44,461 nucleotides of DNA, taken from IMG/VR virus record IMGVR_UViG_3300047510_003113, positions 1 to 44,461 of that record, one strand, 5' to 3'. Position numbers and translations under genes: made by a program. Every line of letters begins with the position of its first letter. Positions within the stretch are counted from its first letter, which is position 1. This stretch comes from a virus. The notes beneath the pieces were generated by a model. The model was not told where the DNA came from. It did not search any database and saw nothing but the letters and a program-made list of their open reading frames with translations. Positions 24,584-31,982 of the stretch are shown here, in pieces.

Positions 24584-24640
24584 GTGTCTGGGTATGGGCT
24601 GAAAATATAGTATTATTTCGCTCATACCCTCGCACACTTA
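24581..24640 (+). other. 60-nt imperfect hairpin after the endolysin
   Basis: Starting exactly at the endolysin TAA, TAAGTGT (24581-24587) pairs with ACACTTA (24634-24640). After a small internal loop, GGGTATGGGC (24590-24599) pairs with GCTCATACCC (24620-24629, one G-U). GAAA/TTTC (24601-24604 with 24616-24619) extends the stem to a roughly 11-base apical loop. There is no U-tract, so it is not a classic terminator. An RNase III processing site or mRNA-stabilising structure between lysis and tail genes fits better. Confidence 0.65.
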
Positions 24641-24692
24641 AACATACAAATCGGTACAATTATCCATAGAACAAGCCAAAAGGAGTTTAGAA

Positions 24693-25250
24693 ATGGCCGC
24701 AAGTCAGTCCACAATTACATTTGATGTCCAAGATTGCAAGGTGTACCCAATCACCGCAGATGCAACTGGTGGCATCACCTACGGCGCAGCAGTAGATGTT
24801 CCTGGTATTCAGGAAGTTTCTGTTGAGCCAAACTTCGTTACCGTTGAACTTAAGGGTGACGGAAAAGTTCTTGCCAAGAAGGGTAAGATTGACCGTCTTA
24901 ACTTCTCAGCAACCTATGCAGAGTTGAGTCTTGAAGTTCTTAAGACCATCTTCGGTGGCACTGTTGCCGCTGCAGGTTCGGGTTCAACTGAAACCGCAAC
25001 CTACTCATTCGATGGTGCAAGTCTTCCATACTTCAAAGTTGAATTCTTGGTCAACGACCTTGAATCAGACTTGTCGGAGTTGGTATTCACACTTGCTAAG
25101 TGCCAAGTAACTGGTGGAACAATTATGTCAGGCTCAACTGACAACTTTGGAACGCCATCGTTTGACGCAGAAGCAATTCTCCCAGTTGCAACTGGTGTTG
25201 GCTTCGGAACCGTTCAGTTCCGTGAGTCGTCAAGCGGCCTCAGCGCTTAA
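24693..25250 (+). CDS. Major tail protein
   Basis: The 185-residue beta-rich protein has the composition and placement of siphovirus tail-tube subunits: ITFDVQDCKVYPI at the start, VELKGDGKVLAKKGKIDRLNF in the centre, and a Gly/Ser-rich C-terminus. It lies immediately before the tail chaperone and tape-measure genes, the standard order. A strong AAGGAG ribosome-binding site precedes the ATG, and codon use is regular, as expected for an abundant protein. A terminator hairpin follows. Confidence 0.88.
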   Translation: MAASQSTITFDVQDCKVYPITADATGGITYGAAVDVPGIQEVSVEPNFVTVELKGDGKVLAKKGKIDRLNFSATYAELSLEVLKTIFGGTVAAAGSGSTETATYSFDGASLPYFKVEFLVNDLESDLSELVFTLAKCQVTGGTIMSGSTDNFGTPSFDAEAILPVATGVGFGTVQFRESSSGLSA

Positions 25251-25279
25251 TTAATTTAAATTAAACTCCTCCTTGGGAC

Positions 25280-25310
25280 AAACGGCGGCCTTCGGGCCGT
25301 CGTTTGCTTT
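25280..25310 (+). terminator. Rho-independent terminator after the major tail protein gene
   Basis: An 11-pair GC-rich stem, 25280-25290 with 25295-25305 (one G-U pair), closes on a TTCG tetraloop and is followed by GCTTT. This is a standard strong hairpin with a short T-tract. Its 3' arm runs into the -35 box of the next promoter. Confidence 0.88.
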
Positions 25311-25332
25311 ATACCCGAATAGTGTGTATAGT
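25304..25332 (+). promoter_or_regulatory. Sigma-70-type promoter for the tail chaperone/tape measure operon
   Basis: TTGCTT (25304-25309) and TATAGT (25327-25332) are separated by exactly 17 bases. Transcription would start around 25339, essentially at the ATG (25340), giving a leaderless mRNA. No ribosome-binding site lies before that ATG, which agrees. The same -35/-10 style recurs at 38052. Confidence 0.8.
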
Positions 25333-25339
25333 TTCCCAC

Positions 25340-25870
25340 ATGGATTACACACCGTTAGTTTTAAAAAATAAGGGAGTTGCTTGCAAAATTATAAAAGTAA
25401 AGCAAATTCCTGGAAGCGATGAATATGAGCGCGAATTCGATGATGCTGGAAACCCAGTAATCGAAAGTGTTTTTGTTCGTTTTAGCAATAACACAATCGC
25501 TGATATTGAAGAACATTGGGGCGGTCTTGAAGTATGGCAAGAAACGCTTGAGAAAATGCCAGTGTCAACCGTTCGCCAGACTTTGTCTTTTGCTTTGAAA
25601 ATGAGCAATGTTGCTGTTGGCGAAGCAATGATTGACGGTGAAATTACAAACTATTCAAACATCATTGGAGTGGCATGGGCTATTGCTAACGGCGTGGACC
25701 CCTCCGTGGCGAGTCGATTGCTAGAGCAGAGCGTCGCGCTCGCCGAAGACCAAAGAAAAACATTAAACGAAGTAATCAGCAAGCAAGTGAAGGTACAGGT
25801 CTCCCCTGGAGACAGTGGTACACAACCTGGTCGCAAACCAACCGCTCGTACGAAGAGTTCTGGGAACTAA
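25340..25870 (+). CDS. Tail assembly chaperone, G-type product
   Basis: The 176-residue protein lies between the major tail protein and the tape measure, where lambda gpG-type chaperones are encoded. Its last 30 residues are a low-complexity Lys/Pro/Ser/Thr-rich tail. The conserved-looking continuation is in the -1 frame, as expected for the normal readthrough product of a programmed frameshift pair. I chose ATG 25340 because it sits at the predicted transcription start. It is expected to wrap the tape measure protein before tail-tube polymerisation. Confidence 0.8.
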   Translation: MDYTPLVLKNKGVACKIIKVKQIPGSDEYEREFDDAGNPVIESVFVRFSNNTIADIEEHWGGLEVWQETLEKMPVSTVRQTLSFALKMSNVAVGEAMIDGEITNYSNIIGVAWAIANGVDPSVASRLLEQSVALAEDQRKTLNEVISKQVKVQVSPGDSGTQPGRKPTARTKSSGN

Positions 25871-25980
25871 GTCCAGCCCAAGTAGCAGCAGTGTTTGAAG
25901 GTATGGGCTTTATGAAACAAAAAGCCCAAGCCAACGACATTATGCAATTTGCTCGCTCTCTTGGTCTTTCTAGCGAATAG
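25690..25980 (+). CDS. Tail assembly chaperone T-type extension, reached by -1 frameshift
   Basis: The -1 frame relative to the upstream chaperone is open from 25690 to the TAG at 25978-25980. It encodes YEEFWELSPAQVAAVF and a helical end typical of T-domain extensions (W-x-EFW-x-LSP). No good independent start exists, so it is likely made as a G-T fusion. The slip site is not a canonical X XXY YYZ heptamer; candidates are the CTCCCCT at 25801-25807 and the A-run at 25755-25760. The start shown is only the upstream limit of the open frame. Confidence 0.75.
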   Translation, partial: RRGPLRGESIARAERRARRRPKKNIKRSNQQASEGTGLPWRQWYTTWSQTNRSYEEFWELSPAQVAAVFEGMGFMKQKAQANDIMQFARSLGLSSE

Positions 25981-26021
25981 TCGTTTGTAATTTGCATTTA
26001 TACTAAATCTGTTTGCATAGC

Positions 26022-26047
26022 CTATTTTCCTATGAGAAAATAGTTTT
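26022..26047 (+). other. Hairpin directly before the tape measure gene
   Basis: CTATTTTC (26022-26029) pairs perfectly with GAAAATAG (26036-26043) around a six-base loop, followed by TTTT and then the ATG at 26048. It looks like an AU-rich terminator or attenuator, or a translation control element, since no ribosome-binding site is otherwise visible. A TATACT -10-like box lies upstream at 25999-26004, without a clear -35. Confidence 0.5.
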
Positions 26048-29000
26048 ATGTCTAATACAGGCGGTTCCGCTGGTGGTTTGCCACCACTGAATGTTCGCAT
26101 TCAAATAAACACAACTGGTGCTGGTGCCGCCGCGTCTGCGATGCGACAAGTCACTGGTGCTGCTGGCGGAATGGGCCGCTCTGTTGCGACTAGCGCAGTC
26201 CCAATCAGAATGATGGGTGACGCAATGCGTCAAACTGCATCGCTTATGAAGTACACGGTTCTCGGTGTATTTACAAACATGGGAACTCAGGCGATTCAGA
26301 TGTCTCGCCAATTTGAATTGTCAATGTCGAGAATCCAAGGCCTTGTTGGAATCACCGCTGGTGAAGTAAACAAGATGAAGGAACAAATTCTTGACCTTGG
26401 TGGCGCTACAACAAAGACTCCGCAAGAACTTGCCGATGCTCTTTACTTTATTACATCTTCGGGTTTTCAGGGCGCGGAAGCAATGGAAATTCTCACGCAA
26501 GCAGCACAGTCTGCCGCTGCTGGACTTGGAGAAACTCAGGTTGTTGCCGATGCATTGACATCAATCATGAGCGCGTACGGAGAGGGTGTTTACTCTGCCG
26601 CACAAGCAAACGATATTCTCACTGTTGCTGTTCGAGAAGGTAAGGCTGAAGCAGAAGATTTTGCTCCAGCGCTTGGTAAAGTTCTCCCAGTTGCGGCTGC
26701 ATTCGGTGCATCTTTTGAAGATGTTGCTGCAGGCGTTGCTGCTCTAACTCGTACTGGTGCTTCTGCTGGTACATCTGCTATTTATTTGCGTCAAGTTCTT
26801 TCCCAATTGCTAAAACCAAGTAAGCAGGCTGCAGATGCAATGTATGCTGCTGGTACATCAGCAGAAGACATGCGTCAAAGGATTAGTGAAGATGGACTGC
26901 TGAGCGCTCTAGAAACTCTCAATGCCCGACTTGGTGGCAGTCAGTACGAAATTGCATCAACTGGTCTTGCAAAGGTATTCGGCAATGTGCGAGCACTCAC
27001 TGCAGTTTATTCATTGCTTGGTCCAAACCTTCAAGAAAACCGTCAAATATTTGAAGAAATGGCTGGCTCTACTGGAGCAGCGAGCGACGCTTTTGAGGTA
27101 GCAGCGCAAACAGCAGATGCAAAATTCAGGTCTGCAATGGCAGAAATGCAGGCTGCATTAATTCGTGTCGGCGATGCAATCATGCCAATGGTAACAATGT
27201 TTGTTCAACTCGGCGGGACTATTGCAAATGTTGCTCAATCGGTATTATCAATTGGCGATGGTCTTGGATTTCTAAGCAAAGCCTTCAGAGGAACGATTAA
27301 GACAGTTCTTCTTCTTGGTGCTGGATTAGTAATTGCCTCAAAAGTTGGACTCGGTATGTTTAGAACATATTCATCCCTTGTTCGACTATTTGGTAACGCA
27401 CAAATTGTTATGCGTGGTTTGACATTTGGCATGCGTAGCAACTCTGCTGCTGCTCTTACGCAAAACAATGTTTTCCAAGGCTTGATACAAACAACTCGTC
27501 AGCAAACTGTTGCGCGAGCAATGCTCCAGCGAGCAGAAGCAAACGGCACTTTGTCTGTGCAAAAAGGTTTGCAAATTCTTGGAAAATATAACTCAAGCAC
27601 ATTGCAGCAAGTCCAACTGAACCGTGCTGCCGCTACAGCCAATACTGCCACTGGAGCAACATACACCCAGGTTGCTGCTGCTGCTGGGGTGGCAACATCA
27701 GCCACTAGAACATTTGGTCAAACTCTGGTTGCTTCACTTCCATTGGTATTTGGTATTGCAACTGCAATATTCACTGTTGCATCAATGTTTGGAATGTTTG
27801 GCAAGAATGATAAAGGCCTTGATTCTGATATCAGCAAACTTGAAGACCTTAATCAGGTTCTTGGCGGAACAGTAAAACTTGATGAAATTGATATCCAAGT
27901 TGCCTTTAAAACTGATTTCTATCAAGGAAGAGGAGACACTGGGCTAACACCAGAAGAACTAAAAGAACTTGAAGATAATGTAATCAAGCCAGCAAAAATT
28001 GATAAAGCAATTTCTAATGCAATTGATACATACGGTGCTGGTTCTGACCAGGCTGCAGAATTTGGTGCGGCAATTGTAAAGCGACTTGGTCTAACTGGAG
28101 AAGCAAACGAAAAGTTAAAGTCATATCTTGCAAATGAACTTTCAGTAGATGCAAGCGTATTTGATGATGTTAAGTTTACTGGAACTGGTCGTGGTGGTGC
28201 GGTTATATCTTCGCAAATTGCATCGGCAATTCTTGGCACTGAAGGAATTGATGGGACTGTTGCTGAGGCATTAAAAAATGCAGATACATCTAATTCACAG
28301 GCTGCTCTGAATGCCCTTTTATCAGGGTTTGATATTGCTCCAACTGTTGGAGAAAAAAGAGACATTGAAAATGCAGTAAAGAATATTGGGCAAACAATCG
28401 GTGCATCTTTTGACAAAACTGGAAATATAACAGTATTCCAGCAATCACTTGAACAAGTAGGCTCTGCAATTAATGCAACTTCAGCCCTTGCTGCAGACAA
28501 GCAAGAACTATTTAGAAAGTTTACACAAAGTGCATTTAGCAATATTACAGAAATGGGCGATTTCAAAAATGAAGTCGGTGGACTTCTTGGAATCATGCAA
28601 GAAGGCGATAACCAAGATGCACTTATTGCAACATTCACGAAATTAACTGGCAGCACTGCAACTGCAGCAATTGCGGCAAAAGCGTTTAAGACAGAGTTCG
28701 ATAAACTTGGTGAAAAGGCCACTCCAGAAGAGCAGTATCTTGCATTTTCTAGGGCTCTAAATACTGTTACCCAACAACAGTATAACTTCGGAGAAAGTTC
28801 TGATGATGTAATTGGAAAAGTAGAAAAGCAAGTAAAAACTACTTTCGATTTAGCAGACGCTTTTGATAATGGACTAAATCCAACTATTCAGGCAGTTGTA
28901 GATGAATATAAAAACTACAGCGATGCAGTCGACAGGATTACTGCTGGACAAGAAGCAGTAATTGATTTCAATAGTTCTGGCGTTAATGCTGCTATCGATT

Positions 29001-31093
29001 TTGCCGAAGCACAAAGAGATGTAACTGAGGCTATTACTGAATCTGGAGGAAGTCTTGCTTTTAATACTGAAGCAGGCGCTAACGCAATTAAGGCTATTCA
29101 GGATTACACAAAGAATCTTGGAAAAGTCGCTGCTGTTCAGGCACTAGACCCAGAACAAGGTCCAGCAGTAGCAAGCCAGACCATCAATGAAGGATATTTA
29201 GAATTAATTAGACAAATTACAATTGGAGGCAAGCGCACACAAGAGGAAGCAAAAGCAATACTTGGAGAGTTGGGAATTGACCCAATCTCTCTATTGAATT
29301 CAATTACTCCTGGTGAACTTGATACAGGAACAGCGCAAGGAAAGACATTTGTTCAGGACCTAGTTGATGGTGCAGGAATTGCATATGCCGATGGTGGAAA
29401 GCAATTAGCACCAGAAATTAAAGCATTTAACGATGCAATGCTCGCTGAAATTCAGGAGTATTGGAAGATTGAGTCACCTTCAAAAAACGCTGCAACATGG
29501 ATTGGTCAGCCAATCATGAAGGGCATCATTGATGGAATGACTGGCGCCAAGTCGCTCCAGTACGCAAAAAAGAATATTCCAACCCTTCTTGCAGCAATTA
29601 AAAAAGAAATGGTTGATAATGGTGAAGTAGTGCTTCCAAGAGTAATCGGTGGAGGCGGTGCAGGAAATCTTAGGGCAATGCGAGTAATGCCAAAGAATTT
29701 TGACCCTTATAACGATAAGGGTGGACTTGGCGATACTGGCGCTGGGCTTGTTTCAACTGTTGTAAGTGGAATTACTAATGGTACAAGTTCTGCAGTTTCT
29801 AAGGTAGCAACAAGACTCGGAAAACTAACTGGTGCCGCGCTTCAGAAGTCTGCAGCAGGTTATCTTAAAGCACTAAAGGATAAAGAAACTCCAGTTATTG
29901 ACCTTATTGAAAAGGTTATCGGTGACTCATCAAGTGCACTTGGAACTGTCGGCTCATACATCAGCGCGCAGATTTCACTTAATGATGCAATCGCTAACAA
30001 TACTAAACTTACAAACGAGCAACTCGGACTCCAGCAACAACTTGCAGAAGCCCAGCGCGAGCAACTTCGTAGCGTTCGTAAGGTCGGCTCCCAGATGGGC
30101 GCTGAAGTTACTGACTACGAACAAGCAAGAATTGAAGAACTCCAGAAGACATATGAAAAAGTACAGCGCGATTACTCAATGCGCCGTGCCACTGTCGCTG
30201 ACCTAATCGATGCAGAAGATGCTCTTAACGAAGCCCGCATATCTGCCTCTGAGGTTTCACCAGATGCGATTGACGCTCAAAATAAGGTAGTTGACTCACA
30301 GACTGCAATTAAGAATGCTGGACTTGAACTCTCAAAAGCAATTTACGATGTTGTAAATGCTCAGTTTGACCTAACTCAATCAGCAATCGACTTTAAGATT
30401 TATGGCGCTCAGGCTGCTGCAGTATTCCAGAGATTTGCCGATATGGCATTCCCTGGTCTTGAATACCGCGTTGGAACAGCAACTGGAGTAATTCACAAGG
30501 CTGGTCTGGCGCTTTCTGAAGATAAGGGCGTATTCCTGCAGTCGATAAAGGGACTCGGAACTTCAATTTATAATATGCTTGCGACAGCAATAAAAGAAGC
30601 GGCAGCCAGCAGTTCTGTGCTTGACTTTGTACCTCCAGCAGAGGAACCAGTAATTAAAGAAGCCCCAACAGCGACAAACCCTAATTTCACCCCAGCGCAG
30701 GCAAACGAAATTAATATTGCTTTCCAAAAAGAAATAATGCTGTACAAGAATGCTGGATTGATGAACCAGGCTGGTCCTGGCGGATTCTCCCCACGAGAAA
30801 TTCTTACTTCGATTATTGAAAATGTGCGAGGTTATGCAAGCGGCGGTTTGGTCACAAAGCCAGAATTAGCAGTAGTTGGCGAAAAAGGCCCAGAATTAAT
30901 TGTCCCCCTCAGCGGTCTTGGTGTAACTACAGCGCTCCAGAACCTTGTCCCAGTTGGCTCTGGTGGAACACAGCAGGCTCCGTCTAGCAATCAAGTATTT
31001 AATATTACTGTGAATAATCCAGTCCCTGAGACTGCATCAGATAGTATTTCTCGTCGTATGAAGTCGCTGGCTAACGCTGGCCTATTCGGGTAG
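26048..31093 (+). CDS. Tape measure protein
   Basis: At 1681 residues this is the longest gene. Residues about 90-320 match the TP901-type tape-measure domain (TPQELADALYFITSSGFQG, SIMSAYGEG, VAALTRTGASAG). Hydrophobic segments occur around residues 415-440 and 565-585, as in proteins that help DNA cross the membrane. Long helical regions follow. The C-terminus has the common ASGGLVTKPELAVVGEKG and PELIVPLSG signature. Length sets tail length: at about 1.5 angstrom per residue the tail would be near 250 nm, a rough estimate. It is expected to be wrapped by the chaperones encoded just upstream. Confidence 0.95.
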   Translation: MSNTGGSAGGLPPLNVRIQINTTGAGAAASAMRQVTGAAGGMGRSVATSAVPIRMMGDAMRQTASLMKYTVLGVFTNMGTQAIQMSRQFELSMSRIQGLVGITAGEVNKMKEQILDLGGATTKTPQELADALYFITSSGFQGAEAMEILTQAAQSAAAGLGETQVVADALTSIMSAYGEGVYSAAQANDILTVAVREGKAEAEDFAPALGKVLPVAAAFGASFEDVAAGVAALTRTGASAGTSAIYLRQVLSQLLKPSKQAADAMYAAGTSAEDMRQRISEDGLLSALETLNARLGGSQYEIASTGLAKVFGNVRALTAVYSLLGPNLQENRQIFEEMAGSTGAASDAFEVAAQTADAKFRSAMAEMQAALIRVGDAIMPMVTMFVQLGGTIANVAQSVLSIGDGLGFLSKAFRGTIKTVLLLGAGLVIASKVGLGMFRTYSSLVRLFGNAQIVMRGLTFGMRSNSAAALTQNNVFQGLIQTTRQQTVARAMLQRAEANGTLSVQKGLQILGKYNSSTLQQVQLNRAAATANTATGATYTQVAAAAGVATSATRTFGQTLVASLPLVFGIATAIFTVASMFGMFGKNDKGLDSDISKLEDLNQVLGGTVKLDEIDIQVAFKTDFYQGRGDTGLTPEELKELEDNVIKPAKIDKAISNAIDTYGAGSDQAAEFGAAIVKRLGLTGEANEKLKSYLANELSVDASVFDDVKFTGTGRGGAVISSQIASAILGTEGIDGTVAEALKNADTSNSQAALNALLSGFDIAPTVGEKRDIENAVKNIGQTIGASFDKTGNITVFQQSLEQVGSAINATSALAADKQELFRKFTQSAFSNITEMGDFKNEVGGLLGIMQEGDNQDALIATFTKLTGSTATAAIAAKAFKTEFDKLGEKATPEEQYLAFSRALNTVTQQQYNFGESSDDVIGKVEKQVKTTFDLADAFDNGLNPTIQAVVDEYKNYSDAVDRITAGQEAVIDFNSSGVNAAIDFAEAQRDVTEAITESGGSLAFNTEAGANAIKAIQDYTKNLGKVAAVQALDPEQGPAVASQTINEGYLELIRQITIGGKRTQEEAKAILGELGIDPISLLNSITPGELDTGTAQGKTFVQDLVDGAGIAYADGGKQLAPEIKAFNDAMLAEIQEYWKIESPSKNAATWIGQPIMKGIIDGMTGAKSLQYAKKNIPTLLAAIKKEMVDNGEVVLPRVIGGGGAGNLRAMRVMPKNFDPYNDKGGLGDTGAGLVSTVVSGITNGTSSAVSKVATRLGKLTGAALQKSAAGYLKALKDKETPVIDLIEKVIGDSSSALGTVGSYISAQISLNDAIANNTKLTNEQLGLQQQLAEAQREQLRSVRKVGSQMGAEVTDYEQARIEELQKTYEKVQRDYSMRRATVADLIDAEDALNEARISASEVSPDAIDAQNKVVDSQTAIKNAGLELSKAIYDVVNAQFDLTQSAIDFKIYGAQAAAVFQRFADMAFPGLEYRVGTATGVIHKAGLALSEDKGVFLQSIKGLGTSIYNMLATAIKEAAASSSVLDFVPPAEEPVIKEAPTATNPNFTPAQANEINIAFQKEIMLYKNAGLMNQAGPGGFSPREILTSIIENVRGYASGGLVTKPELAVVGEKGPELIVPLSGLGVTTALQNLVPVGSGGTQQAPSSNQVFNITVNNPVPETASDSISRRMKSLANAGLFG

Positions 31094-31100
31094 GTAAAAG

Positions 31101-31982
31101 ATGTCAGCAGTATTGCCAAAGTTTATTGAATGGTATGAAATTGATGGCGTTGAATTTGCCAATCACGGTTATTCTATTTCATCTATTACAAAAGGCCATG
31201 CCGAACACCGTGGCAATAATGTTGAGACTCCGTCTGTCCACGGTGTGCAGTGGAGAGAAAAGCGCCTGTCGGCACGCGCCGAAACATGGAATATTTGGAT
31301 TACTGACAATGAACCAGTATCTGGGTCAGTAGCAGCCACTGAAGAACTGCGCCGCCAGCAATTCAACTCAAACTATGACACGGTCATGCGCGTCCTAACC
31401 AAATTGCCTTCACTGATGACCGTAAAGCACTATAGACGAAATGGTGGAAGCACGGCAGTCCGTGTTGGGTATGCAGAAATTGTCAGCGCATTCAATATTG
31501 ACGACCATAAAGACTTAAATGTTGCCCAATTCTCTGTTGAAGCCATGTTCCCAGACCCACGCTGGTACGACGAGTCAAATCTCTCGCCATCGCTTACAGC
31601 AACGATTAGCAGCGGAACTTCTGCCTCTGTTGCATGCACCCAGACACAGGTAGGAACTGCACCAGTTACATACATGACGGTTACTTTTACTGCTACAAGC
31701 GGATACACACTCGTAAACCCTCGCCTCACAAACTCGACTTATGCTTCATCAACATCAGTAATTGGATACACGGGCTCAATAGCCTCAACAACAAGCGTGG
31801 TGATTGACACCGATGCTCTTACATGCAAAACTGGAACTGGAACTAATGTCATCACTGGGCTGTATCGCTATGGAGCAAGACAGGACTGGATGGAATTATT
31901 CCCAACTACCAATTCGCTTACCTTTACATGCACATCTGGGCGTGGAACTGTGACTATTGCATATAAGAGGGCATACATCTAA
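31101..31982 (+). CDS. Distal tail (Dit-like) protein
   Basis: The 293-residue product follows the tape measure gene by seven bases and precedes the hub gene with an overlap, the position of distal tail proteins. The N-terminal half contains HGYSISSITKGHAEHRGNN and YDTVMRVLTKLPSLMTVKHY, and FSVEAMFPDPRWYDESN marks the end of a Dit-like ring domain. The C-terminal part is a beta-sandwich-like domain with LRLTNS and FPTTNSLTFTC segments. It would connect the tail tube to the hub. The family is assigned mostly by order and size. Confidence 0.75.
   Translation: MSAVLPKFIEWYEIDGVEFANHGYSISSITKGHAEHRGNNVETPSVHGVQWREKRLSARAETWNIWITDNEPVSGSVAATEELRRQQFNSNYDTVMRVLTKLPSLMTVKHYRRNGGSTAVRVGYAEIVSAFNIDDHKDLNVAQFSVEAMFPDPRWYDESNLSPSLTATISSGTSASVACTQTQVGTAPVTYMTVTFTATSGYTLVNPRLTNSTYASSTSVIGYTGSIASTTSVVIDTDALTCKTGTGTNVITGLYRYGARQDWMELFPTTNSLTFTCTSGRGTVTIAYKRAYI

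Noticed and set aside
24601-24660. TATAGT (24606) and TACAAT (24655) as promoters for the major tail protein
   Set aside because: Neither has a usable -35, and TATAGT lies in the loop of the 60-nt hairpin, so I did not list them as promoters.
27922-28722. 266-codon minus-strand open frame inside the tape measure gene
   Set aside because: Antisense of an Ala/Asp/Glu-rich helical region; no ribosome-binding site and composition matches a shadow frame.
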